In this document: piece after piece, positions 45,201 to 57,170 of the stretch
Numbering within the stretch: position 1 is the first letter of the stretch
Layout of the letters: each line of letters starts with the position of its first letter
Assembly: GCF_910592395.1 (NCBI RefSeq)
Contig: NC_088321.1
Coordinates: 8,930,001 to 8,994,000, forward strand
Length of the DNA: 64,000 nt
Direction: 5' to 3'
Source of the DNA: Lineus longissimus
Lineage: Eukaryota; Nemertea; Pilidiophora; Heteronemertea; Lineidae
Position numbers and translations under genes: made by a program
Notes under the pieces: model-generated
What the model was told of the DNA's origin: nothing
Seen by the model: only the letters and a program-made list of their open reading frames with translations
The model's database searches: none

Positions 45201-45395
45201 TCGATAGTGATATTACACTAATGGCAATGAAAGTCGGTCGGCGATGGCACTCGTCACGTCCAATCACGCTCATTTTGGTTATACAGAGTCGAGATTACCG
45301 ATTGGACAAATTGATTCCACAATTTCGATATTCTGCGATGATAAGTTGTCATTCGATAGCGATATTTCACTACTGGCGATGAAAGTCGGTCGGCG

Positions 45396-48300
45396 ATGGC
45401 GCTCGTCGCGACCAATCACGCTCATTTTGGTTATGCAGAGTCGAGATGCTCAATTGGACCAACTGAGACCGCAATTTTGAGATTCTGCGATGATAAGTTG
45501 TCATTCGATAGTGATATTACACTAATGGCAATGAAAGTCGGTCGGCGATGGCGCTCGTCGCGACTAACCACGCTCACTTTGGTTATGCAGATTCGAGATG
45601 ACCGATGGTGAAACTGAGACCACAATTTTGAGATTCTGCGATGAAAAGTTGTCATTCGATAGCGATATTACACTACTGGCGATGAAAGTCGGTCGGCGAT
45701 GGCGCTCGTCGCGACCAATCACCCTCATTTTGGTTATGCAGAGTCGAGATGCTCAATTGGACAAACTGAGACCGCAATTTTGAGATTCTGCGATGATCAG
45801 TTGAAATTAGACCAGCAATATTACGCTACTTGCGATGAAAGTCGGTCGGCGATGGCGCTCGTCACGTCCAATCACGCTCATTTTGGTTATACAGAGTCGA
45901 AATTACCGATTGGACAAATTGCTTCCACAATTTCGATATTCTGCGATGATAAGTTGTCATTCGACAGCGATATTTCACTACTGGCGATGAAAGTCGGTCG
46001 GCGATGGCGCTCGTCACGACCAATCACGCTCACTTTGGTTATGCAGAGTCGAGATGACCGATGGTCAAACTGAGACCGCAATTTTGAGATTCTGCGATGA
46101 TAAGTTGTCATTCGATAGCGATATTACACTACTAGCAATGAAAGTCGGTGGGCGATGGCGCTCGTCGCGACCAATCACACTCATTTTGGTTATGCAGAGT
46201 CAAGATGCTCAATTGGACCAACTGAGACCGCAATTTAGACATTCTGCGATGATTAATTGAATTTAGACTAGCAATATTACGCTACTGGCGATGAAAGTCG
46301 GTCGGCGATGGCGCTCGTCGCATCCAATCACGCTAATTTTTGTTATGCAGAATCGAGATGACCGATGGTGAAGTTGAGACCACAATTTTAAGATTCTGCG
46401 ATGAAAAGTTGTCATTCGATAGCGATATTACACTACTGGCGATGAAAGTCGATCGGCGATGGCGCTCGCCACGACCAATCACGCTCACTTTGGTTATGCA
46501 GAGTCTAGATGACCGATGGTCAAACTGAGACCGCAATTTTGAGATTTTGCGATGATAAGTTGTCATTCGATAGCGATATTTCACTACTGGCGATGAAAGT
46601 CGGTCGGCGATGGCGCTCGTCGCGTCCAATCACGCTCATTTTTGTTATACAGAGTCGAGATGATCGATTTGACAATCTGAGACAGCAATTTCGAGATTCT
46701 GCGATGATAAGTTGTCATTCGATAGCGATATTACACTACTGGCAATGAAAGTCGGTCGGCGATGGCGCTCGTCGCGACCAATTACGCTCATTTTGGTTAT
46801 GCAGAGTCGAGATGCTCAATTGAACCAACTGAGACCGCAATTTAGAGATTCTGCGATGATTAATTGAAATTAGACTAGCAATATTACGCTACTGGCGATG
46901 AAAGTCGGTCGGCGATGGCGCTCGTCGCATCCAATCACGCTCATTTTTGTTATACAGAGTCGAGATGACCGATTTGACAATCTGAGACCGCAATTTCGAG
47001 ATTCTGCGATGATAAGTTTTCATTCGATAGCGATATTACACTACTGGCGATGAAAGTCAGTCGGCGATGGCGCTCGTCGCAACCAATCACGCTCATTTTT
47101 GTTATACAGAGTCGAGATGACCGATTTGACAATCTGAGACCGCAATTTCGAGATTCTGCGATGATTACTTGTCATTAGACTAGCAATATTACACTGAAGG
47201 CAATGAAAGTCGATCGGCGATGGCGCTTGTCGTGTCCAATCACGCTCATTTTGGTTATACAGAGTCGAGATGACCTATTGGACAAATTGAGACCACAATT
47301 TCGATATTCTGCGATGATAAGGTGTCATTCGATAGCGATATTACACTACTGGCGATGAAAGTCGGTCGACGATGGCGCTCAACGCGACCAATCACCCTCA
47401 TTTTGGTTATGCAAAGTCGAGATGCTCAATTGGACAAACTGAGACCGGAATTTTGAGATTCTGCGATGATCAGTTGAAATAAAACCAGCAATATTAGGCT
47501 ACTGGCGATGAAAGTCGGTCGGCGATGGCGCTCGTCACGTCCAATCACGCTCATTTTGGTTATACAGAGTCGAGATTACCGATTGGACAAATTGATTCCA
47601 CAATTTCGATATTCTGCGATGATAAGTTGTCATTCGATAGCGATATTTCACTACTGGCGATGAAAGTCAGTCGGCGATGGCGCTCGTCGCGACCAATCAC
47701 GCTCACTTTGGTTATGCAGAGTCGAGATGACCGATGGTCCAACTGAGACTGCAATTTTGAGATTCTACGATGATCAGTTGAAATTAGAGTAGCAATATTA
47801 CGCTACTGGCGATGAAAGTCGGTTGGCAATGGCGCTCGTCGCGTCCAATCACCCTCACTTTTTTTATACAGAGTCGAGATGACCGATTTGACAATCTGAG
47901 ACAGCAATTTCGAGATTCTGCGATGATAAGTTGTCATTCGATAGCGATATTACACTACTAGCGATGAAAGTCGGTCGGCGATGACGCTCGTCGCGACCAA
48001 TCACGCTCATTTTGGTTATGCAGAGTCGAGATGCTCAATTGGACCAACTGAGACCGCAATTTAGACATTCTGCGATGATTAATTGAAATTAGACTAGCAA
48101 TATTACGCTACTGGCGATGAAAGTCGGTCTGCGATGGCGCTCGTCGCATCCAATAACGCTCATTTTTGTTATGCAGAATCGAGATGACCGATGGTGAAGT
48201 TGAGACCACAATTTTGAGATTCTGCGATGAAAAGTTGTCATTCGATAGCGATATTACACTACTGGCGATGAAAGTCGATCGGCGGTGGCGCTCGTCACGT

Positions 48301-51300
48301 CCAATCACGCTCATTTTGGTTATACAGAGTCGAGATTACCGATTGGACAAATTGATTCCACAATTTCGATATTCTGCGATGATAAGTTGTCATTCGACAG
48401 CGATATTTCGCTACTGGCGATGAAAGTCGGTCGGCGATGGCGCTCGTCACGACTAATCACGCTCACTTTGGTTATGCAGAGTCGAGATGACCGATTTGAC
48501 AATCTGAGACAGCAATTTCGAGATTCTGCGATGATAAGTTGTCATTCGATAGCGATATTACACTACTGGTGATGAAAATCGGTCGACGATGGCGCTCGTC
48601 GCGACCAATTACGCTCATTTTGGTTATGCAGAGTCGAGATGCTCAATTGGACCAACTGAGACCGCAATTTAGAGATTCTGCGATGATTAATTGAAATTAG
48701 ACTAGCAATATTACGCTACTGGCGATGAAAGTCAGTCGGCGATGGCGCTCGTCGCATCCAATCACGCTCATTTTGGTTATGCAAAGTCGAGATGGCCGAT
48801 GGTCAAACTGTGAGCGCAATTTTGAGATTCTACGATGATCAGTTGAAATTAGAGTAGCAATATTTCGCTACTGGCGATGAAAGTCGGTTGGCAATGGCGC
48901 TCGTCGCGTCCAATCACGCTCACTTTTTTTATACAGAGTCGAGATGACCGATTTGACAATCTGAGACAGCAATTTCGAGATTCTGCGATGATAAGTTGTC
49001 ATTCGATAGCGATATTACACTACTAGCGATGAAAGTCGGTCGGCGATGGCGCTCGTCGCGACCAATCACGCTCATTTTGGTTATGCAGAGTCGAGATGCT
49101 CAATTGGACCAACTGAGACCGCAATTTAGACATTCTGCGATGATTAATTGAAATTAGACTAGCAATATTACGCTACTGGCGATGAAAGTCGGTCGGCGAT
49201 GGCGCTCGTCGCATCCAATCACGCTCATTTTTGTTATGCAGAATCGAGATGACCGATGGTGAAGTTGAGACCACAATTTTGAGATTCTGCGATGAAAAGT
49301 TGTCATTCGATAGCGATATTACACTACTGGCGATGAAAGTCGATCGGCGATGGCGCTCGTCACGTCCAATCATGCTCATTTTGGTTATACAGAGTCGAGA
49401 TTACCGATTGGACAAATTGATTCCACAATTTCGATATTCTGCGATGATAAGTTGTCATTCGATTGCGATATTTCACTACTGGCGATGAAAGTCGGTCGGG
49501 GATGGCGCTCGCCACGACCAATCACGCTCACTTTGGTTATGCAGAGTCGAGATGACCGATGGTCAAACTGAGACCGCAATTTTGAGATTCTGCGATGATA
49601 AGTTGTCATTCGATAGCGATATTTCACTACTGGCGATGAAAGTCGGTCGGTGATGGCGCTCGTCGCGTCCAATCACGCTCATTTTTGTTATACAGAGTCG
49701 AGATGATCGATTTGACAATCTGAGACAGCAATTTCGAGATTCTGCGATGATAAGTTGTCATTCGATAGCGATATTACACTACTGGCGATGAAAGTCGGTC
49801 GGCGATGGCGCTCATCGCGACCAATTACGCTCATTTTGGTTATGCAGAGTCGAGATGCTCAATTGGACCAACTGAGACCGCAATTTAGAGATTCTGCGAT
49901 GATTAATTGAAATTAGACTAGCAATATTACGCTACTGGCGATGAAAGTCGGTCGGCGATGGCGCTCGTCGCATCCAATCACGCTCATTTTTGTTATACAG
50001 AGTCGAGATGACCGATTTCACTACTGAGACCGCAATTTCGAGATACTGCGATGATAAGTTTTCATTCGATAGCGATATTACACTACTGGCGATGAAAGTC
50101 AGTCGGCGATGGCGCTCGTCGCAACCAATCACGCTCATTTGGTTATGCAAAGTCGAGATGGCCGATGGTCAAACTGTGACCGCAATTTTGAGATTCTGCG
50201 ATGATAAGTTGTCATTCGAGAGCGATATTACACTAATAGGAATGAAAGTAGGTCGGCGATGGCGCTCGTCGCATCCAATCACGCTCATTTTTGTTATACA
50301 GAGTCGAGATGACCGATTGGACAAATTGATTCCACAATTTCGATATTCTGTGATGATAAGTTGTCATTCGATTGCGATATTTCACTACTGGCGATGAAAG
50401 TCGGTCGGCGATGGCGCTCGCCACGACCAATCACGCTCATTTTGGTTATGCAGAGTCGAGATGACCGATGGTCAAACTGAGACCGCAATTTTGAGATTCT
50501 GCGATGATAAGTTGTCATTTGATAGCGATATTTCACTACTGGCGATGAAAGTCGGTCGGCGATGGCGCTCGTCGCGTCCAATCACGCTCATTTTTGTTAT
50601 ACAGAGTCGAGATGATCGATTTGACAATCTGAGACAGCAATTTCGAGATTCTGCGATGATAAGTTTTCATTCGATAGTGATATTACACTACTGGCGATGA
50701 AAGTCAGTCGGCGATGGCGCTAGTCGCAACCAATCACGCTTATTTTTGTTATACAGAGTCGAGATGACCGATTTGACAATCTGAGACCGCAATTTCGAGA
50801 TTCTGCAATGATTACTTGTCATTAGACTAGCAATATTACACTGAAGGCGATGAAAGTCGATCGGCGATAGCGCTTGTCGTGTCCAATCACGCTCATTTTG
50901 GTTATACAGAGTCGAGATGACCAATTGGACAAATTGAGACCACAATTTCGATATTCTGCGATGATAAGTTGTCATTCGATAGCGATATTACACTACTGGC
51001 GATGAAAGTCGGTCGGCGATGGCGCTCGTCGCGACCAATCACCCTCATTTTGGTTATGCAAAGTCGAGATGCTCAATTGGACAAACTGAGACCGGAATTT
51101 TGAGATTCTGCGATGATCAGTTGAAATAAAACCAGCAATATTACGCTACTGGCGATAAAAGTCGGTCGGCGATGGCGCTCGTCACGTCCAATCACGCTCA
51201 TTTTGGTTATACAGAGTCGAGATTACCGATTGGACAAATTGATTCCACAATTTCGATATTCTGCGATGATAAGTTGTCATTCGATAGCGATATTTCACTA

Positions 51301-54300
51301 CTGGCGATGAAAGTCAGTCGGCGATGGCGCTCGTCACGACCAATCACGCTCACTTTGGTTATGCAGAGTCGAGATGACCGATGGTCCAACTGAGACTGCA
51401 ATTTTGAGATTCTACGATGATCAGTTGAAATTAGAGTAGCAATATTACGCTACTGGCGATGAAAGTCGGTTGGCAATGGCGCTCGTCGCGTCCAATCACC
51501 CTCACTTTTTTTATACAGAGTCGAGATGACCGATTTGACAATCTGAGACAGCAATTTCGAGATTCTGATATGATAAGTTGTCATTCGATAGCGATATTAC
51601 ACTACTAGCGATGAAAGTCGGTCGGCGATGACGCTTGTCGCGACCAATCACGCTCATTTTGGTTATGCAGAGTCGAGATGCTCAATTGAAACCAACTGAG
51701 ACCGCAATTTAGACATTCTGCGATGATTAATTGAAATTAGACTAGCAATATTACGCTACTGGCGATGAAAGTCGGTCTGCGATGGCGCTCGTCGCATCCA
51801 ATAACGCTCATTTTTGTTATGCAGAATCGAGATGACCGATGGTGAAGTTGAGACCACAATTTCGAGATTCTGCGATGAAAAGTTGTCATTCGATAGCGAT
51901 ATTACACTACTGGCGATGAAAGTCGATCGGCGATGGCGCTCGTCACGTCCAATCACGCTCATTTTGGTTATACAGAGTCGAGATTACCGATTGGACAAAT
52001 TGATTCCACAATTTCGATATTCTGCGATGATAAGTTGTCATTCGACAGCGATATTTCACTACTGGCGATGAAAGTCGGTCGGCGATGGCGCTCGTCACGA
52101 CCAATCACGCTCACTTTGGTTATGCAGAGTCGAGATGACCGATTTGACAATCTGAGACAGCAATTTCGAGATTCTGCGATGATAAGTTATCATTCGATAG
52201 CGATATTACACTACTGGTGATTAAAATTGGTCGACGATGGCGCTCGTCGCGACCAATTACGCTCATTTTGGTTATGCAGAGTCGAGATGCTCAATTGGAC
52301 CAACTGAGACCGCAATTTAGAGATTCTGCGATGATTAATTGAAATTAGACTAGCAATATTACGCTACTGGCGATGAAAGTCAGTCGGCGATGGCGCTCGT
52401 CGCATCCAATCACGCTCATTTTTGTTATACAGAGTCGAGATCACCAATTTGACAATCTGAGACCGCAATTTCGAGATTCTGCGATGATTACTTGTCATTA
52501 GACTAGCAATATTACACTACAGGCGATGAAAGTCGATCGGCGATGGCGCTCGTCGTGTCCAATCACGCTCATTTTGGTTATACAGAGTTGAGATGACCGA
52601 TTGGACAATTTGAGAGAACAATTTCGATATTCTGCGATGATAAGTTTTCATTCGATAGCGATATTACACTACTGGCGATGAAAGTCAGTCGGCGATGGCG
52701 CTCGTCGCAACCAATCACGCTCATTTTGGTTATGCAAAGTCGAGATGGCCGATGGTCAAACTGTGAGCGCAATTTTGAGATTCTACGATGATCAGTTGAA
52801 ATTAGAGTAGCAATATTTCGCTACTGGCGATGAAAGTCGGTTGGCAATGGCGCTCGTCGCATCCAATCACGCTCACTTTTTTTATACAGAGTCGAGATGA
52901 CCGATTTGACAATCTGAGACAGCAATTTCGAGATTCTCCGATGATAAGTTGTCATTCGATAGCGATATTACACTACTAGCGATGAAAGTCGGTCGACGAT
53001 GGCGCTCGTCGCGACCAATCACGCTCATTTTGGTTATGCAGAGTCGAGATGCTCAATTGGACCAACTGAGACCGCAATTTAGACATTCTGCGATGATTAA
53101 TTGAAATTAGACTAGCAATATTACGCTACTGGCGATGAAAGTCGGTCGGCGATGGCGCTCGTCGCATCCAATCACGCTCATTTTTGTTATGCAGAATCGA
53201 GATGACCGATGGTGAAGTTGAGACCACAATTTTGAGATTCTGCGATGAAAAGTTGTCATTCGATAACGATATTACACTACTGGCGATGAAAGTCGATCGG
53301 CGATGGCGCTCGTCACGTCCAATCATGCTCATTTTGGTTATACAGAGTCGAGATTACCGATTGGACAAATTGATTCCACAATTTCGATATTCTGCGATGA
53401 TAAGTTGTCATTCGATTGCGATATTTCACTACTGGCGATGAAAGTCGGTCGGGGATGGCGCTCGCCACGACCAATCACGCTCACTTTGGTTATGCAGAGT
53501 CGAGATGACCGATGGTCAAACTGAGACCGCAATTTTGAGATTCTGCGATGATAAGTTGTCATTCGATAGCGATATTTCACTACTGGCGATGAAAGTCGGT
53601 CGGCGATGGCGCTCGTCGCGTCCAATCACGCTCATTTTTGTTATACAGAGTCGAGATGACCGATTTGACAATCTGAGACAGCAATTTCGAGATTCTGCGA
53701 TGATAAGTTGTCATTCGATAGCGATATTACACTACTGGCGATGAAAGTCGGTCGGCGATGGCGCTCATCGCGACCAATTACGCTCATTTTGGTTATGCAG
53801 AGTCGAGATGCTCAATTGGACCAACTGAGACCGCAATTTAGAGATTCTGCGATGATTAATTGAAATAAGACTAGCAATATTACGCTACTGGCGATGAAAG
53901 TCGGTCGGCGATGGCGCTCGTCGCATCCAATCACGCTCATTTTTGTTATACAGAGTCGAGATGACCGATTTGACTACTGAGACCGCAATTTCGAGATTCT
54001 GCGATGATAAGTTTTCATTCGATAGCGATATTACACTACTGGCGATGAAAGTCAGTCGGCGATGGCGCTCGTCGCAACCAATCACGCTCATTTGGTTATG
54101 CAAAGTCGAGATGGCCGATGGTCAAACTGTGACCGCAATTTTGAGATTCTGCGATGATAAGTTGTCATTCGAGAGCGATATTACACTAATGGCAATGAAA
54201 GTAGGTCGGCGATGGCGCTCGTCGCATCCAATCACGCTCATTTTTGTTATACAGAGTCGAGATGACCGATTGGACAAATTGATTCCACAATTTCGATATT

Positions 54301-55852
54301 CTGTGATGATAAGTTGTCATTCGATTGCGATATTTCACTACTGGCGATGAAAGTCGGTCGGCGATGGCGCTCGCCACGACCAATCACGCTCATTTTGGTT
54401 ATGCAGAGTCGAGATGACCGATGGTCAAACTGAGACCGCAATTTTGAGATTCTGCGATGATAAGTTGTCATTCGATAGCGATATTACACTACTGGCGATG
54501 AAAGTCGGTCGGCGATGGCGCTCGTCGCGTCCAATCACGCTCATTTTTGTTATACAGAGTCGAGATGATCGATTTGACAATCTGAGACAGCAATTTCGAG
54601 ATTCTGCGATGATAAGTTGTCATTCGATAGCGATATTACACTACTGGCGATGAAAGTCGGTCGGCGATGGCGCTCGTCGCGACCAATTACGCTCATTTTG
54701 GTTATGCAGAGTCGAGATGCTCAATTGAACCAACTGAGACCGCAATTTAGAGATTCTGCGATGATTAATTGAAATTAGACTAGCAATATTACGCTACTGG
54801 CGATGAAAGTCGGTCGGCGATGGCGCTCGTCGCATCCAATCACGCTCATTTTTGTTATGCAGAGTCGAGATGACCGATTTGACAATCTGAGACAGCAATT
54901 TCGAGATTCTGCGATGATAAGTTGTCATTCGATAGCGATATTACACTACTGGTGATGAAAATCGGTCGACGATGGCGCTCGTCGCGACCAATTACGCTCA
55001 TTTTGGTTATGCAGAGTCGAGATGACCGATGGTCAAACTGAGACCGCAATTTTGAGATTCTGCGATGATAAGTTGTCATTCGATAGCGATATTTCACTAC
55101 TGGCGATGAAAGTCGGTCGGCGATGGCGCTCGTCGCGTCCAATCACGCTCATTTTTGTTATACAGAGTCGAGATGATCGATTTGACAATCTGAGACAGCA
55201 ATTTCGAGATTCTGCGATGATAAGTTGTCATTCGATAGCGATATTACACTACTGGCGATGAAAGTCGGTCGGCGATGGCGCTCGTCGCGACCAATTACGC
55301 TCATTTTGGTTATGCAGAGTCGAGATGCTCAATTGAACCAACTGAGACCGCAATTTAGAGATTCTGCGATGATTAATTGAAATTAGACTAGCAATATTAT
55401 GCTACTGGCGATGAAAGTCGGTCGGCGATGGCGCTCGTCGCATCCAATCACGCTCATTTTTGTTATACAGAGTCGAGATGACCGATTTGACAATCTGAGA
55501 CCGCAATTTCGAGATTCTGCGATGATAAGTTTTCATTCGATAGTGATATTACACTACTGGCGATGAAAGTCAGTCGGCGATGGCGCTCGTCGCAACCAAT
55601 CACGCTTATTTTTGTTATACAGAGTCGAGATGACCGATTTGACAATCTGAGACCGCAATTTCGAGATTCTGCAATGATTACTTGTCATTAGACTAGCAAT
55701 ATTACACTGAAGGCGATGAAAGTCAATCGGCGATAGCGCTTGTCGTGTCCAATCACGCTCATTTTGGTTATACAGAGTCGAGATGACCAATTGGACAAAT
55801 TGAGACCACAATTTCGATATTCTGCGATGATAAGTTGTCATTCGATAGCGAT
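45396..55852. repeat. Superblock, right (shortened) copy, ending at the array edge
   Basis: This block repeats the order of 22,601-39,435 but lacks about 6, 9, 17 and 10 monomers at four places. It contains the fifth and sixth 9-mer modules (49,030-50,394 and 52,983-54,347). Its last stretch (54,855-55,852) matches 38,438-39,435 up to the final base before the array breaks off, so the array edge cuts through what is elsewhere an ordinary internal unit. Confidence 0.8.
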
Positions 55853-55853
55853 C

Positions 55854-56027
55854 TGAAACGAACTAGTGATAATATCGCCTACCAGACTACCACTTTTTAA
55901 GCAGAAAATTGGGTACTTGAGTGTCATTGAGCTCCAGGCGTGAAACGAACTAGTGATAATATCGCCTACCAGACTACCACTTTTTAAGCAGAAAATTGGG
56001 TACTTGAGTGTCATTGAGCTCCAGGCG
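55854..56027. repeat. Two identical 87-bp direct repeats at the satellite edge
   Basis: Positions 55,854-55,940 and 55,941-56,027 are identical by eye, each starting tgaaacgaactag and ending gagctccaggcg. They share no similarity with the 152-bp monomer. They begin one base after the last satellite base (55,852). They could be a local duplication made when the satellite joined this sequence, or the first units of a different tandem repeat. Confidence 0.93.
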
Positions 56028-56450
56028 TAAACAACATGCCGCCATTTTGTCTCCTCATTTTGTCTCCGCGGTATTTCGTACGCCGCTTATAATGCACCTT
56101 CTCAATTAAAACCAACATAATAAGGCCTTACATCGTTGATTGAATAGGAACACCACACAAAACACAATAAAGTGGGGGTACAATCGATTACGAAGCTGAA
56201 GTGAACAGTGATTTATTCCTGGAGCTACTGCTTTTGTTGTGTAGCTGCCATGTTTTGAGAACTGGCAAATAGGAGACTTCATTGATGGCTGACATCATCG
56301 GGCGGGAATTTGAATCGGCAGAAATAATTAAAAGGCAGGTAGCGCCCTCTCCTGTTAAAATTTTGAACTTTTTCTCAATAAAATAGATTTTCAAGAATTT
56401 TATCTTAATATTAGAGCATATTTCGACTAATTCTGCTGCTCCTAGGCCGA
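56028..56450. other. Unassigned AT-rich non-coding stretch
   Basis: No gene or known element is recognised. There is a 13-base near-repeat (cattttgtctcc twice around 56,043-56,068). The only longer open frame (minus strand, 56,188-56,394) is low in complexity and matches no family I know. Confidence 0.4.
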
Positions 56451-56605
56451 TATAGGCCAGTTTCCTTCATGCACTCTCGCTCGCAGGAAGTAGGTCGAAT
56501 GGCGACAAATTTTGTTTTGAAAGTAGAGTTTGACCAGAAGTATCCAGAAATGCAAAATTGAAGTCTTTAGGTCTAACGGTTACAAAATGTGCACCATGGG
56601 TTTAA

Positions 56606-56606
56606 C

Positions 56607-56640
<34 letters not shown>

Positions 56641-56656
56641 ATGGATGGATGGATGG
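56606..56656. repeat. (GGAT)n microsatellite
   Basis: About twelve tandem ggat units with one gacg interruption near 56,612, running into degenerate acagacggacg up to 56,667. Confidence 0.95.
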
Positions 56657-56689
56657 ACAGACGGACGCCACTGAACAACTTATTTGACA

Positions 56690-56716
56690 AGCTCGGCTGA
56701 CTTAGTCAGCTGAGCT
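56690..56716. repeat. 27-bp imperfect palindrome (13-bp arms, 1-base centre)
   Basis: The arm agctcggctgact at 56,690-56,702 pairs with agtcagctgagct at 56,704-56,716 around a single t, with one mismatch. It would form a strong hairpin immediately before the A run and is probably part of the retroposon tail. Confidence 0.9.
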
Positions 56717-56719
56717 AAA

Positions 56720-57002
56720 AAAGGCTCAGCCTGCCACCCACCTGAGGAATTGAAGGAACTGAAGAGTCAATTCCTTCTCGCTCCGGCGGACTTGCCGGAA
56801 GTTGAGAACTTGTTGAAAGTGAACCCCTTCTGGGACTGGGCCCTACTGTCCCCTTGCCTCTGAAAGCGCTGAAAATGTGGCGTTGGCTGAGCAGGGTTAG
56901 CCTTACCCCCAAAGGATCTGAACTTCTTGTTCTGAGGTTCAGCCGAAGCGGTCTTATTGTTCCCATCAAACTTCTGCTTCCTATCCTTACCGCTGTTAGC
57001 AC
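56720..57002 (-). pseudogene. Start of DIRS-like reverse transcriptase ORF, cut off
   Basis: A minus-strand frame overlapping the end of gag, but in a different phase, ends with PQVGGRLSLF just before the junction at about 56,720. A GGRL..F motif near the beginning of the polymerase frame, and overlap of that frame with the gag end, are typical of DIRS-type retrotransposons (established for the family). Here the frame runs into a stop created by the neighbouring A-tailed repeat. The rest of the reverse transcriptase, the RNase H and the tyrosine recombinase are absent from the window. The true start of the frame cannot be fixed, and most of the residues before the motif may be out-of-phase gag sequence. 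Confidence 0.55.
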
Positions 57003-57166
57003 TAGCGGTTAAATTGCCATAGTTCTTGGCAGCCTCTCCAATATCCCTCACCAACTCAGATGAATCGTGAGTGATTTTCTCCACCTGTCCTGCAAACAGC
57101 TTATCGCTGACAGGAGTTACCCGCAGAAGATCGAGCTTGGCAATAGCATCGGGCAGGTTCATAGCC

Positions 57167-57170
57167 TTAA
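57167..57170. repeat. TTAA target-site duplication, left
   Basis: TTAA directly before the left inverted arm (aggccataactcaagg). It matches the TTAA at 58,652-58,655, and gag sequence flanks both. With one TTAA and no element the gag frame is in phase. Confidence 0.9.

Larger units (their letters stand above)
1..55852. repeat. Giant satellite DNA array, ~152-bp monomer, about 367 head-to-tail copies
   Basis: The same unit recurs every 152 bp without a break; for example, equivalent positions fall at 2267, 2419, 2571 and 2723. Landmarks in each unit are gataagttgtcattcgatag, then ggcgatgaaagtcggtcgg, then a CpG-dense stretch (gcgctcgtcgcgacc), then cacgctcattttggttat. Two main classes differ in the middle: tcattcgatagcgatatt versus tcattagactagcaatatt (often with aattgaaattagac as a further variant). 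Class order is not random but forms higher-order repeats, listed separately. About 16 CpG dinucleotides occur per typical unit, far denser than in the flanks. The length is close to a nucleosome core. Because 152 is not a multiple of 3, any reading frame shifts at each unit, so the open frames on both strands are not genes. No insertion of unrelated DNA was seen inside. Whether the array is centromeric, subtelomeric or interstitial cannot be told from sequence. Confidence 0.97.
56451..56722 (+). mobile_element. Probable 3' end of a retroposon with (GGAT)n tract and short A tail
   Basis: A sequence with a (ggat)n tract at 56,606-56,656, followed by degenerate acagacggacg, then the 27-bp palindrome at 56,690-56,716, ends in an A6 run at 56,717-56,722. 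The base after the A run is the first recognisable base of the DIRS-like element. The order simple repeat, hairpin, A tail resembles the 3' end of a non-LTR retrotransposon or SINE inserted on the plus strand, but no coding part is present. The left limit is a guess. Confidence 0.4.

Noticed and set aside
1-55852. More than 150 open frames of 60-147 codons in the satellite, on both strands
   Set aside because: They repeat with the 152-bp period, shift frame every unit, overlap on opposite strands and show no protein family. They are open only because the monomer has few stops.
1-55852. CRISPR array
   Set aside because: The repeated units are contiguous and similar over their full length; there are no unique spacers between short repeats.
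1-55852. CENP-B box in the monomer
   Set aside because: The tttcgatattctgcgatg stretch was compared with the CENP-B box pattern and fails at the fixed A and CGGG positions.
1-55852. Half-length (76-bp) sub-repeat inside the monomer
   Set aside because: The two halves of the 152-bp unit show no clear similarity.
56188-56394. 68-codon minus frame as a gene
   Set aside because: Low complexity, no family resemblance, in repeat-rich sequence.
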